NCBI GenBank assembly: GCA_900769075.1
Contig: CAAGFE010000078.1
Coordinates: 1 to 64,000, forward strand
From: Clostridia bacterium
GTDB taxonomy: Bacteria; Bacillota; Clostridia; Christensenellales; Aristaeellaceae
Direction of reading: 5' to 3'
DNA length: 64,000 bases
Shown: piece by piece, positions 26,062-34,477 of the stretch
How positions within the stretch are numbered: position 1 is the first letter of the stretch
Layout: every line of letters starts with the position of its first letter
Position numbers and translations under genes: made by a program
The notes under the pieces: generated by a model
The model's input: the letters and a program-made list of their open reading frames with translations, nothing else
Told to the model about the DNA's origin: nothing
Database searches by the model: none

Positions 26062-27354
26062 TCAGCGATTGGGCAGGAGCGCCAGAATCTCCTTGATGCT
26101 CATGCACAAAGCGTCAGCCTCCTTGCTGCGGCCGTTCTCCAGAATGGAGCGGGCCGTGGCCTGCATGGCCGGGAAGGCGCTGCGGATGAGGTGATTGGCG
26201 TGGATCACGATGTTGATGCCATGGGCGGAGAGCTGTTCCTCGGTTTCGGTGTTGTACGTCGTGGGAACAACGATGATGGGGGTCTTGGCGTCCACCGCGC
26301 GGAAGGCTGCGCAGAAGGCGTATACTTCGTCCGGGGACTTGGACTTGGAGTGAATCATCACGCCGTCCGCACCGGCCCTGACATACGCGTGGCAGCGGCT
26401 GAGCGCATCCTCCAGGCCCTGTTCGAGAATCAGGCTCTCGCAGCGGGCGATAATCATGAAATCCCGGGTTTTCTGGGCATTTTTGCCCGCGGTGATCTTC
26501 GCGCAGAAATCCTCCACGGAGTCCTGCACCTGCCCTGCGCCGGTGCCGAAGAGGCTGTTCTTCTTCAGGCCCTTCTTATCCTCGATGATCACGGCGGAAA
26601 TGCCCATGCGTTCCAGCGTCTGGACGTTGTAGACAAAATGCTCGATCTGTCCGCCGGTGTCGCCGTCCAGGATGATGGGCTTGGTGGTGACCTCCATGAT
26701 CTCTTCCAGCGTGTTCAGGCGGCTGGTCATGTCCACCAGCTCGATGTCCGGCTTGCCCTTGGCGGTGGAGTCGCACAGGCTGGACACCCAGATGGCGTCG
26801 AACTGCCTGCGTCCCCGGGGAGTTTCCACCGCGGTTTTTTCCACAAGGAGCCCGGTAATGCCGTTGTGGGCCTCGCAGACGCTCAGGCAGGGCTTGTACG
26901 CCAGCAGCTTGCGCAGGCGGCTCCGGCGGGATTCCGGCAGGGAAAGCAGCGCGTCCAGGGCGGACAGGGTTTCCTCCGTGGGCGTGTGGGTGTAGGGATA
27001 CTCCACCAGCTCGCCGCCCCACGCCTGGAGGGTTTCGATGACCTTTGCGCGGATGTTGGCCTGATACCCGACCAGCCAGTCGTCACCATGAACGACGATG
27101 TCCGGCTTCAAACGCTCCAGCACATCGGTGTAGTCCAGGGATTCCTGCACCACCACACGGCTGACGTACTTGAGGCTCTCGAACATGGCGATGCGCTCAT
27201 CCAGGGGAATCAGCGGATAATGCTTGTAGCTTGCCACCACCTCGTCGGTCAGGATGCCGACGGTGACTTCGCCCAGAGCAGCCGCCTTCTTCAGGATGGA
27301 CAGGTGTCCGTTGTGGATGATGTCCGTGGAGAAGCAGATGTAGACCTGTTTCAT
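26062..27354 (-). CDS. aepX: Phosphoenolpyruvate mutase fused to N-terminal cytidylyltransferase domain
   Basis: PEP mutase converts phosphoenolpyruvate to phosphonopyruvate, the first step of nearly all phosphonate synthesis. The C-terminal half carries the family signature EDKKGLKKNS, plus WVSSLCDSTAKGKPDIEL and ILDGDTGGQIEHFVYN. The first 130 or so residues form a TagD-like nucleotidyltransferase domain (STDIIHNGHLSILKKAAALG with HxGH, and DERIAMFESLKYV). This fusion of about 430 residues is known in other bacteria. The ATG at 27354 overlaps the stop of the preceding gene by 4 nt. It is the last gene of the operon with the nucleotidyltransferase and decarboxylase genes. The exact nucleotide and phosphonate acceptor are inferred. 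Confidence 0.9.
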   Translation of the reverse strand: MKQVYICFSTDIIHNGHLSILKKAAALGEVTVGILTDEVVASYKHYPLIPLDERIAMFESLKYVSRVVVQESLDYTDVLERLKPDIVVHGDDWLVGYQANIRAKVIETLQAWGGELVEYPYTHTPTEETLSALDALLSLPESRRSRLRKLLAYKPCLSVCEAHNGITGLLVEKTAVETPRGRRQFDAIWVSSLCDSTAKGKPDIELVDMTSRLNTLEEIMEVTTKPIILDGDTGGQIEHFVYNVQTLERMGISAVIIEDKKGLKKNSLFGTGAGQVQDSVEDFCAKITAGKNAQKTRDFMIIARCESLILEQGLEDALSRCHAYVRAGADGVMIHSKSKSPDEVYAFCAAFRAVDAKTPIIVVPTTYNTETEEQLSAHGINIVIHANHLIRSAFPAMQATARSILENGRSKEADALCMSIKEILALLPNR

Positions 27355-28076
27355 TTCAATTCCTCGCTTGCAAAACGTGCGCATACGGCGGCACGGTCTT
27401 CCTGATTGTCGATCTCCGCACAGAGCAGACCCTGCACGTCCAGGGGATAGACGGGGATTTCCGCCCATGCCGCGTTGAAGGCGTTCTCCGCATAAACACG
27501 GTCGTTGCCGGCATGAACGAACCTTTCAATCTCCTGCATCCAGCGATCAAAATCCGCCGCCAGGAAGCGGTAGGCAGGCTGAAGCTCCACGCAGTCCTCG
27601 CCAAAGACGTTCACGCCCACTTCCGTCAACCGGCCCTGCGCAATGCGCCCCTTGAAGTCCTTTTCCGGCAGGGGAAGGGTGCTGTCCACCGCCACGGCAG
27701 ATACCGGCGACGCCGCCAGCTTGTCCATGACCGCAGGGTGCATCACCAGATCCCCGTGCAGGGACAGCACATCCTGACCGGCCAGCAGCTCCCGGGCCAG
27801 ATACATGCTGTAGATGTAGTTGGTTTCCCGATAGCGCGGGTTGTGGACGAAATGGAATCGGACGGGCGTCTCCAGCGAATGGAGATAATCCTCCAGCATG
27901 CCGCTGAGGTGCCCGGTGGTCACCACAGCCTCCCGCACGCCGATGCGCGCCAGCTGCTTCACCTGCCAGGAGATGATGGTTTCGTGGGGGGCGATCTCCG
28001 TCATGCACTTGGGGTGGAGCTTGGTTTCGTCCCCCATGCGGGAGCCGAGGCCGGAGTTCAAGAGCAAAGCAATCAT
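27351..28076 (-). CDS. NTP transferase, probable phosphonate cytidylyltransferase
   Basis: A 241-residue protein with the sugar-nucleotidyltransferase fold. The N-terminal loop is LLLNSGLGSRMGDETKLHPK, a variant of the GxGxR...K signature, and LSLHGDLVMHP is a metal-binding Asp region. Position between PEP mutase and phosphonopyruvate decarboxylase genes suggests it activates a phosphonate with CTP, as PntC does in Treponema, or a choline-type headgroup as in LicC. It starts 1 nt after the aepY stop and overlaps aepX by 4 nt, so translation is probably coupled. The substrate is inferred from context only. Confidence 0.75.
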   Translation of the reverse strand: MIALLLNSGLGSRMGDETKLHPKCMTEIAPHETIISWQVKQLARIGVREAVVTTGHLSGMLEDYLHSLETPVRFHFVHNPRYRETNYIYSMYLARELLAGQDVLSLHGDLVMHPAVMDKLAASPVSAVAVDSTLPLPEKDFKGRIAQGRLTEVGVNVFGEDCVELQPAYRFLAADFDRWMQEIERFVHAGNDRVYAENAFNAAWAEIPVYPLDVQGLLCAEIDNQEDRAAVCARFASEELK

Positions 28077-28077
28077 A

Positions 28078-29211
28078 TCAGCTCTCCTGAAGAAAATTCA
28101 TCAGTGCGTCGCGGTTTTGCCGGGGGGTGGTGGTGGGCCGACCCAGGTCAGCCCTTGCCCCCACCGCGCACATCACTTCCACCAGCGCCAGACCGCCGCA
28201 TGCCTTGGCGGACATCAGCGCCGCGTCCAGCGAAGGGCCATCCTCCGCCCGGAACACATGGGGATACCCCACTGCCTTCGCCACGGCGGAAACATCCAGT
28301 GCGCCCTCGCATACGGGCATACCGCCAACGGTTTCATGTGCGGCGTTGTTGATGACCACATGCAGGAAATTCGCGGGCTTTCGCTGCCCCAGAACGGCCA
28401 TGGCGCCCAGATGCATCAGGGCCGCGCCGTCGCCGTCCAGGCACCAGACGCGGCGCTCCGGCTGCTCCAGCGCGATCTTCAGCGCAATCATGCTGGCGTG
28501 GCCCATGCTGCCCACGGTGAGGAAGTCCTTCTCGTGGCCCTGGCCCGCAGCTTCCCGCAGTTCAAACAGCTCCCGGCTCAGCTTGCCGGTGGTGGACACG
28601 AACACGTCCCGTTCATCCGCCGCCCGCAGGATATGTGCTGCCGCGTCCTCCCGGGAGAGCTGATGCCGATTACCGTATTCCGGCTTCATGGAGCAGGTCA
28701 GCGCCCCCTTCTTCACCACGATGGCGGCAGTGCGGCCCGCGTTCAGATGGGTGCGGATGTCCGCGAAGGCAGCATCAAAGGCCGCATCGGACATGGCCCT
28801 GTCCAGTACCATGAAGGGCACGTCCAGCAGCTCCAGCTGTGCCAGCGTGATCTGCCCCTGCTTGACATGCTGGGGCTCGTCATGAACGCCGGGTTCGCCG
28901 CGCCAGCCCACCACCAGCAGGCAGGGCAGACCGTACACCTGCTCGTCCATCAGGGACGCAATGGGATTGACGGCATTGCCCAGGCCGGAATTCTGCATGT
29001 AGCACAGCGAGGGACGGCCCGTTGCCAGATAATGCCCGGCGCACAATCCGATGGCGTTGCCCTCGTTGGCGGCGACGATGTGCTGCTTGCTGCCCACGCC
29101 GTAGGTCGCGTAGAGGGTATCGCACAGCCCCCTGAGCTGGGAATCCGGCACGCCGGTGAAAAAGTCAATGCCCGCAGCGGCGCAGGCGGACAGCAGATGC
29201 TGAGCGTCCAT
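28078..29211 (-). CDS. aepY: Phosphonopyruvate decarboxylase
   Basis: Thiamine-diphosphate enzyme that makes phosphonoacetaldehyde from phosphonopyruvate and so pulls the PEP mutase reaction forward. The N-terminal half has FFTGVPDSQLRGLCD and AANEGNAIGLCAGHYLATG with the catalytic Glu, and YMQNSGLGNAVNP. The C-terminal half has TVGSMGHASMIALKIAL and WCLDGDGAALMHLG...VVINNAAHET, the GDG...NN cofactor motif. Length is 377 residues from the ATG at 29211, which has AAGGAG 7 nt upstream; an ATG at 29214 is possible. It is the first gene of the phosphonate operon. Confidence 0.92.
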   Translation of the reverse strand: MDAQHLLSACAAAGIDFFTGVPDSQLRGLCDTLYATYGVGSKQHIVAANEGNAIGLCAGHYLATGRPSLCYMQNSGLGNAVNPIASLMDEQVYGLPCLLVVGWRGEPGVHDEPQHVKQGQITLAQLELLDVPFMVLDRAMSDAAFDAAFADIRTHLNAGRTAAIVVKKGALTCSMKPEYGNRHQLSREDAAAHILRAADERDVFVSTTGKLSRELFELREAAGQGHEKDFLTVGSMGHASMIALKIALEQPERRVWCLDGDGAALMHLGAMAVLGQRKPANFLHVVINNAAHETVGGMPVCEGALDVSAVAKAVGYPHVFRAEDGPSLDAALMSAKACGGLALVEVMCAVGARADLGRPTTTPRQNRDALMNFLQES

Positions 29212-29240
29212 CATAGTTCTCCTTGGTGTGATTTCGACTC

Positions 29241-29269
29241 ATTATACCATGTTTCGCGAGCGAGGGCAA
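29241..29269 (-). promoter_or_regulatory. Promoter of the phosphonate operon
   Basis: On the minus strand TTGCCC (29269-29264), a 17-nt spacer and TATAAT (29246-29241), about 30 nt before aepY. Confidence 0.75.
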
Positions 29270-29296
29270 CAGAAAAAACGCCGCACATGGCGGGAC

Positions 29297-29327
29297 AAAA
29301 AAAGCCCGGACACGCAGGTGTCCAGGC
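29297..29327 (-). terminator. Terminator after the VOC gene
   Basis: On the minus strand GCCTGGACAC pairs with GTGTCCGGGC (one mismatch) around CTGC, followed by seven T. It ends the transcript before the phosphonate operon promoter. Confidence 0.85.
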
Positions 29328-29418
29328 GGTTTGGCGCGCGGTGAGCACATAGGGGAGAATTTGTATAGAAAGCTGTGCACCGGCCTTTGCTTGATAAACT
29401 GAAAGTTGTCGAGATGTA

Positions 29419-29781
29419 TTAAACGGGTGTTCCTACTTCAATCAGGTTCCCGTCAGGGTCAAAAAACCTGACCACCTTTTGCCCCCAACTGTGTGTCATC
29501 AGGCGATTGACATATTCTGTTTGGGGGTAGAGCATTTCAAGTCGTTCCACAAATTTTTCTATATCGGATTCTTCAAAATACAATTCAGACTGATTGCTGT
29601 TTGAAATGATGGGCCTTTTCGTGAAATCTTCCCAGTAACCCTGCTCCTGCAAATACAGATGATCCGTCAGTTCCATATTTCCATCGTTGTCTTGCAGCAG
29701 TTGAAGCCCAAATATATCGCGATAAAACTTCAGAGCACGGTTGCAATCTTTCACAACGATAAGCGTTCCTTTGTATTTCAT
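29419..29781 (-). CDS. VOC (glyoxalase/bleomycin-resistance fold) protein
   Basis: A 120-residue vicinal-oxygen-chelate protein. It shows the paired beta-alpha-beta-beta-beta layout: LIVVKDCNRALKFYRDIFGL at the start and VVRFFDPDGNLIEVGTPV at the end, where the Glu is a usual metal ligand position. The reaction is unknown; relatives include glyoxalases, dioxygenases and drug-binding proteins. The DNA is visibly richer in A and T than its neighbours, which suggests recent acquisition. The ATG at 29781 has a GGAGGGGAG site; a GTG at 29793 is the alternative. Confidence 0.82.
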   Translation of the reverse strand: MKYKGTLIVVKDCNRALKFYRDIFGLQLLQDNDGNMELTDHLYLQEQGYWEDFTKRPIISNSNQSELYFEESDIEKFVERLEMLYPQTEYVNRLMTHSWGQKVVRFFDPDGNLIEVGTPV

Positions 29782-29844
29782 ACTCCCCTCCACAAATTCC
29801 GATTGATCTGTGGCAATCCAACCGTTTGCACAGCGCCATCTGGC

Positions 29845-31023
29845 TTATTGTGCGTCCGGCCACGCCAGGGGATATTCAGACACGGCATAGTCGCAATGCT
29901 TGCGCCCGTTTTCCTTCAGCGTGTTCAGGATGCTGTCGATGGTGCTTTCCTTCGTCAGCACGGTGGGGATGAAGTCATTCTTGTCCGTGCGGGAGGAAAT
30001 GCGGATGGGGATGATGATGAAGCCCTCGTTGGTGATTTCCTGCCCGTTTTCGCCCTCGCGGACGCGGAAGCGGGTCTGGAACAGGTAGGAGGTCATGTCG
30101 CTGGGCTTGGAATTGCCGGCGAAGCAGAAATTGCCCAGGCTGTAGCAGATGTACACGCCCTTGTACTGCTCAATGGGCTGAATACGGTGGCTGTGATGGC
30201 CCAGCACCAGATCCGCGCCGCTGTCAACCGCCAGGCGGCCCATCTTGATCTGGTTGTTCGTGGGGTAATACTTCAGCTCGGTGCCCCAATGGAAGCTGAC
30301 GATCACGAGGGGATACATCTCCTTGGCGGCTGCAATTTCCGCCGGGACGGTGTTCCACAGCTGGTCGTAGCGGTCGATGCACAGGTAGGAGAGCATGGCG
30401 ATCTGAATGCCCTTCACCTCAATGACGCCCAGCTGACCGTCGCCGGACCAGACCACGCCCGCGTTGCTCAGGTGGGTCTGGGTCTCGATGTAGGCGTCCT
30501 GACCGTGGTCAAGCACATGGTTGTTCTCCAGGGAGACGGCTTCCACGCCGTTTTCCGTCAGCATGCTGACATATTCCGGCGGCGCGGAAAAGAGAAACTC
30601 GTTGTTCTTCTTGGAGGAGGGGATGTAGGTGCTTTCGGTCAGCGTGCCTTCGAAGTTGACGATGGTCAGATCGTCCGTCAGGAGAACGTCGCGGATGTTC
30701 TTCATGGCGAACTGATAGTCGCCGTTATGCTTCTTCAGCTCGGTGTCCCAGATGTTGGTGGACTTGCGGCTATCGCCGCCGACGGTGAAGTCGCCTGTGC
30801 CGGTGATGGTGATGAGAATGGAGCCGTCCTCTTCGTAAATGCTCTGAGCGGCGGTGTCTTCCGCGGCGTTTTTGGCTTCATCAGGCCGAATGACGATGTC
30901 TGCCACCAGGGCAGGATCCAGGCCGGCCAGCGTGTCCTCCAGCGACCACTCGTCCTCCTCCTCGGCCAAGGCCGGGCAGCAGAGCATCAGCAGGGCAAGA
31001 AGCATCAGGATGATTTTTCGCAT
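29845..31023 (-). CDS. Secreted CapA family protein
   Basis: Metallophosphatase-like protein of the CapA (poly-gamma-glutamate synthesis) family. A signal peptide (MRKIILMLLALLMLCCPALA, cut before EEEDEW) shows export. The core has TGTGDFTVGGD, IVNFEGTLTE, SLENNHVLDHGQDA, SFHWGTELKYYPT, LVLGHHSHRIQPIEQYKG and CYSLGNFCFAG, all family landmarks including metal-binding His. No capB/capC polymerase genes are nearby, so it may act on another surface polymer. Length 392. It lies 31 nt after the aminotransferase gene, probably in one transcript with it and lrp. Confidence 0.88.
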   Translation of the reverse strand: MRKIILMLLALLMLCCPALAEEEDEWSLEDTLAGLDPALVADIVIRPDEAKNAAEDTAAQSIYEEDGSILITITGTGDFTVGGDSRKSTNIWDTELKKHNGDYQFAMKNIRDVLLTDDLTIVNFEGTLTESTYIPSSKKNNEFLFSAPPEYVSMLTENGVEAVSLENNHVLDHGQDAYIETQTHLSNAGVVWSGDGQLGVIEVKGIQIAMLSYLCIDRYDQLWNTVPAEIAAAKEMYPLVIVSFHWGTELKYYPTNNQIKMGRLAVDSGADLVLGHHSHRIQPIEQYKGVYICYSLGNFCFAGNSKPSDMTSYLFQTRFRVREGENGQEITNEGFIIIPIRISSRTDKNDFIPTVLTKESTIDSILNTLKENGRKHCDYAVSEYPLAWPDAQ

Positions 31024-31054
31024 TGGTGGTTCTCCTCCGGGATGATCGGGTTGG

Positions 31055-32233
31055 TTACTTCAGCGCTTTCACAAAGGTTTCCATGCGTTCCAGGGCGATG
31101 TTGAGCTTGTCAATGCCCGTGGCGTAGGAGCAGCGGATGTGGCCCTCGCCGGACGCGCCAAAGGCCGTCCCGGGCACACAGGCGATCTTCTGTTCATAGA
31201 GCAGTCGGCTGCAGAATTCCTCACTCGTCAGCCCGGTGGACTGGATCGAGGGGAACACATAGAACGCGCCGCGGGGCTCGAAGCATGCCAAGCCCATCGC
31301 ACGGAAGCCCTCCACCATCAGCCGGCGGCGGCGGTCGTAGCTCTCGCGCATTTTGCGCACGTCCTCGTAGTCGCTCAGGCGGTTGCTGCGCAGGGCTTCC
31401 AGCGCGGCCACCTGGCTCATCCGGCTGGCGCACATGATACCGTACTGGTGAATCTTCAGCATCACGGAGATGATCGCGTCCGGGCCGCAGGCGAAGCCCA
31501 CGCGCCAGCCGGTCATGGCGAAGGCCTTGGAGAAGCCGTTCAGCGTGATGGTGTAGTCCCACATGCCGGGCAGGGAGGCGAAGGACACATGCTGCCTGCC
31601 GCCGTAGGTCAGCTCGGCGTAGATCTCGTCGTTCAGCACCATGATCTGCTTCTCGCGGATGACCTGGGCAATCGCCTCCAGATCCGCCTTATCCATGATG
31701 GCGCCGGTGGGGTTGTTGGGATAGGGAAGGATGAGGCACTTCGTCCGCGGGGTGATGGCAGCCCGCAGCGCCTCGGGGGTCAGGCGGAATTCGTCCTCCG
31801 CCCGGGTCCGGATGCTCACCGGGGTTCCGCCTGCGAAAATGACGCTGGGGGAATAGCTGACGTAGCTGGGGTCGGGGACGAGCACCTCGTCGCCGGGGCC
31901 GACCATCGCGCGCAGGGCGATGTCGATGGCCTCCGACGCACCCACCGTCACCATGATCTCCCGCTTCGGGTCGTACTTCACCTGGAAGCGGTGGGCCATG
32001 TAGTACGCGATCTCCTCCAGCAGCTGGGGCAGACCGCGGTTGGCGGTATACTGGGTTTCGCCGTCGCCAATGGAGTCAATGGCGGCATTGCGGATATGGT
32101 AGGGCGTGACGAAATCCGGCTCGCCCACGCCGAGGGAAATGGCATCCTTCATCGTGGCGGCGATGTCGAAGAACCGGCGGATGCCGCTGGGCGGAACCGC
32201 CGCGACGGCCTGGTTGATGAAGCGGTCGTACAT
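31055..32233 (-). CDS. Pyridoxal-phosphate aminotransferase, class I/II
   Basis: Fold-type I aminotransferase of about 392 residues. Visible landmarks: SLGVGEPDFVTP, YTANRGLPQLLEEIAYYM, VGASEAIDIALRAM, PYPNNPTGAI, NDEIYAELTY, and LNGFSKAFAMTGWRVGFA with the cofactor Lys. The pattern fits PatA/AspC-type enzymes acting on aromatic or aspartate-family amino acids. The ATG at 32233 overlaps the stop of the Lrp regulator gene (TGATG), an arrangement common for Lrp-regulated aminotransferases. It might supply the transaminase step missing from the nearby phosphonate operon, but nothing in the sequence shows this. Confidence 0.88.
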   Translation of the reverse strand: MYDRFINQAVAAVPPSGIRRFFDIAATMKDAISLGVGEPDFVTPYHIRNAAIDSIGDGETQYTANRGLPQLLEEIAYYMAHRFQVKYDPKREIMVTVGASEAIDIALRAMVGPGDEVLVPDPSYVSYSPSVIFAGGTPVSIRTRAEDEFRLTPEALRAAITPRTKCLILPYPNNPTGAIMDKADLEAIAQVIREKQIMVLNDEIYAELTYGGRQHVSFASLPGMWDYTITLNGFSKAFAMTGWRVGFACGPDAIISVMLKIHQYGIMCASRMSQVAALEALRSNRLSDYEDVRKMRESYDRRRRLMVEGFRAMGLACFEPRGAFYVFPSIQSTGLTSEEFCSRLLYEQKIACVPGTAFGASGEGHIRCSYATGIDKLNIALERMETFVKALK

Positions 32234-32724
32234 CACGGGGAGACCACCAGCCTGTTGTCGGACTGCGCGCCCTCAAAGACGATGCCGTCCTCCTTGTATC
32301 GCTTGAGGACAAAGCAGGTCTGGGTGCCGGTGACCTGATCCAGCACGCTCAGCTTGGAGGACACGAACAGCGCCAGCTCCTTGAGGGTGCGGCCCTCCAC
32401 CAGCACCAGCAGGTCGTAACCGCCCGACATCAGGTACACAGACTTGACCTCTTCAAACCGATAGATGCGGGCTGCGACCTCGTCAAAGCCCCGATCCCGC
32501 TGGGGCAGCACGTTGACCTGGATCATGGCCTCCACGCGCTCCCGGTCGGTCTTGTCCCAGTTGATGGTGGGGGCATAGTGCAGGATGATGCGCTCCTCCT
32601 CGAGCCGGTCGATGGTTTCAGCCACCTCGGCGGTGGTGGAACCCATCATCACAGCCAGCTTTTCCAGGGGCAAACGGCAATCCTCCCGGAGCAGATCCAG
32701 CAGCTCCGTTTCAAACTTCGTCAT
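32233..32724 (-). CDS. Lrp/AsnC family transcriptional regulator
   Basis: A 163-residue regulator with an N-terminal helix-turn-helix (KFETELLDLLREDCRLPLEK, then TTAEVAETIDRLEEERII) and a C-terminal RAM ligand-binding domain (VKSVYLMSGGYDLLVLVEG). It probably senses an amino acid and controls its own operon with the aminotransferase, whose start it overlaps. The ATG has AAAGG upstream and a promoter at 32761-32789. Confidence 0.9.
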   Translation of the reverse strand: MTKFETELLDLLREDCRLPLEKLAVMMGSTTAEVAETIDRLEEERIILHYAPTINWDKTDRERVEAMIQVNVLPQRDRGFDEVAARIYRFEEVKSVYLMSGGYDLLVLVEGRTLKELALFVSSKLSVLDQVTGTQTCFVLKRYKEDGIVFEGAQSDNRLVVSP

Positions 32725-32760
32725 AGGAAATCAACCTTTCTTCAAAGGAAATACCATATT

Positions 32761-32789
32761 ATTGTACATCATGGGGTAACAATGTGCAA
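32761..32789 (-). promoter_or_regulatory. lrp-aminotransferase promoter
   Basis: On the minus strand TTGCAC (32789-32784), a 17-nt spacer and TACAAT (32766-32761). It starts just past the queA stop codon. Confidence 0.75.
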
Positions 32790-32795
32790 GTTCTT

Positions 32796-33824
32796 TTATT
32801 CGATCAGCATCGCATCCCCGAAGGAGAAGAACCGATACCGCTGCTCCACGGCCTCGCGGTACACATCCAGCGCGGTTTCGCGGCCCATGAAGGCGCTGAC
32901 CAGCATCAGCAGGGTGCTCTGGGGGAGATGGAAATTGGTGATCAGCGCGTCCACGGCCTTGATCTTCTTCCCCGGATAGATGAAGATCGCGGTATCGCCC
33001 GCGCCGGGATGAATGACGCCGTCCTCGGTGGCGACGGTTTCCAGCGTCCGTACGGAGGTCGTGCCCACGCAAATGATGCGTCCGCCCGCCGCGCGGATGG
33101 CGTTGAGGGTATCGGCGGCCGCCTGGGTCACCTGGTAATACTCGCTGTGCATCACATGGGTGTCCACATCCTCCACCGTGACCGGACGGAAGGTTCCCAG
33201 GCCCACATGGAGGGTCACCGGCACGATGGTCACTCCCTTCTGGAGCACCTTGTCCAGCAGCTCGGGGGTGAAGTGCAGCCCTGCGGTGGGCGCGGCGGCG
33301 CTGCCCTCGTTCTTCGCGTATACGGTCTGATACCGGCTGCGGTCCTGCAGCTTCTCGTGAATGTAGGGTGGCAGGGGCATTTCGCCCAGTTTGTCGAGGA
33401 TTTCCTCAAACACGCCGTCATACATGAACCGCACGATGCGTCCGCCGGTTTCCGCCACGCTGCTGAGCACCTCGCACCTCAGCAGCCCGTCGCCAAAGGA
33501 GCACACCGCCCCCGGCTTGAGCCTGCGGCCCGGCTTGACCAGCGCCTCCCAGTCCGTGGCGTTCTCCCGGCGCAGCAGCAGCACCTCCACGGGCACGCCG
33601 GTGTCCTCCTTCACGCCCAGCAAGCGGGCAGGGATAACCTTCGTTTCGTTGATGACCAGCGCGTCTCCGGGGTTGAGGTAATCCACAATATCATAGAAAT
33701 GCTTATGCTCCCGGGTGCCGTCCTTGCGGTGGACGACCATCAGCCGCGAATGATCCCGGGGTTCCACAGGGGTTTGAGCAATCAGCTCTTCGGGCAGGTT
33801 GTAATCGAAATCAGCGGTTTTCAT
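32796..33824 (-). CDS. queA: tRNA preQ1(34) S-adenosylmethionine ribosyltransferase-isomerase
   Basis: QueA builds epoxyqueuosine on tRNA from preQ1. The 342-residue protein has [20 protein letters not shown] at the N terminus, [42 protein letters not shown] and [17 protein letters not shown], all strong family signatures. AAGGAG lies 5 nt before the ATG. The usual neighbours ruvB and tgt are not here, but a queuosine-precursor transporter gene (queT) is 17 kb away in the window. No terminator was seen between queA and the lrp promoter. Confidence 0.96.
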   Translation of the reverse strand: MKTADFDYNLPEELIAQTPVEPRDHSRLMVVHRKDGTREHKHFYDIVDYLNPGDALVINETKVIPARLLGVKEDTGVPVEVLLLRRENATDWEALVKPGRRLKPGAVCSFGDGLLRCEVLSSVAETGGRIVRFMYDGVFEEILDKLGEMPLPPYIHEKLQDRSRYQTVYAKNEGSAAAPTAGLHFTPELLDKVLQKGVTIVPVTLHVGLGTFRPVTVEDVDTHVMHSEYYQVTQAAADTLNAIRAAGGRIICVGTTSVRTLETVATEDGVIHPGAGDTAIFIYPGKKIKAVDALITNFHLPQSTLLMLVSAFMGRETALDVYREAVEQRYRFFSFGDAMLIE

Positions 33825-33844
33825 GGGTGCTCCTTCTTGATGAT

Positions 33845-34396
33845 TTACAGGTGCTTTTGCATGATGAACAGGGCACTCAGGGTGCCGTCCTCCTGGCGGA
33901 TGGCATCGGGGTGCATGCCCACGATGCGGAAGCCCATTTTTTCGTACAGGCCGCGGGCTCGTGCGTTGCCTTCAATAAATTCAAGCTCCATGTGGGTCAC
34001 GCCCTCTCGTGCCCGGGCGAGGGCTTCCATCTCCCGGAACATGGCGCTGCCGATGCCGTTGCCCCAGTAGGCCTTCCGCAGGGCGATGGCCACGGCGCAA
34101 AGGTGCCTCGTCTTGATGCGCGAGTTGAAGGTGAGATGGCAGTTGCCGGCAATGTGCCCGTCCACCTCGCAGAGGATCATGCAGTCGTTGGGGGAGTCCA
34201 CCACGTTGCGCAGGAAGCGTTCCTCTCCCTCCACCGTGTAGGAGATCTCCTCCGGGGTACGCAGGACGAAGGGCGTATCGGCGGCGGTATCGTGCAGATA
34301 CTGCACCAGGTCAGCCGCGTCCTTCGCGGGATCGGGGGAACGGAGGAGGCCGGTTCTGCCATCCTTGAGCGGCAAGGTGACAGGGGAAAACATCAT
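33845..34396 (-). CDS. GNAT family N-acetyltransferase
   Basis: A 183-residue acetyltransferase. After a strand with [11 protein letters not shown], motif A reads [19 protein letters not shown] (Gly-Asn-Gly-Ile-Gly acetyl-CoA loop), followed by [19 protein letters not shown]. This is the pattern of YkkB/RimJ-like Firmicutes proteins; the substrate is unknown. GAGGTG lies 7 nt before the first ATG. It lies 20 nt upstream of queA and is probably cotranscribed with it. Confidence 0.85.
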   Translation of the reverse strand: MMFSPVTLPLKDGRTGLLRSPDPAKDAADLVQYLHDTAADTPFVLRTPEEISYTVEGEERFLRNVVDSPNDCMILCEVDGHIAGNCHLTFNSRIKTRHLCAVAIALRKAYWGNGIGSAMFREMEALARAREGVTHMELEFIEGNARARGLYEKMGFRIVGMHPDAIRQEDGTLSALFIMQKHL

Positions 34397-34428
34397 GACA
34401 AAACACCTCGTTTTCCTTCATAAAGCAT

Positions 34429-34462
34429 GCGCCAGGGAAGCAATGCACGCATTCCCCGGCGC
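34429..34462 (-). terminator. Hairpin after the secreted protein gene
   Basis: GCGCCAGGGAA (34429-34439) pairs with TTCCCCGGCGC (34452-34462) with one mismatch. On the minus strand the following sequence is only weakly T-rich, so it may attenuate rather than fully stop transcription. Confidence 0.35.
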
Positions 34463-34477
34463 GGTCGCTATCTATCT

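Noticed and set aside
24028..27405. Very long plus-strand open frame (over 1100 codons) opposite uvrC and aepX
   Set aside because: It is antisense to two well-recognised genes, has no recognisable domains, and arises from GC-rich third codon positions.
31055..32233. Aminotransferase as the missing AEP transaminase of the phosphonate operon
   Set aside because: It is coupled to an Lrp regulator and resembles PatA/AspC-type enzymes; distance and a terminator separate it from the phosphonate genes.
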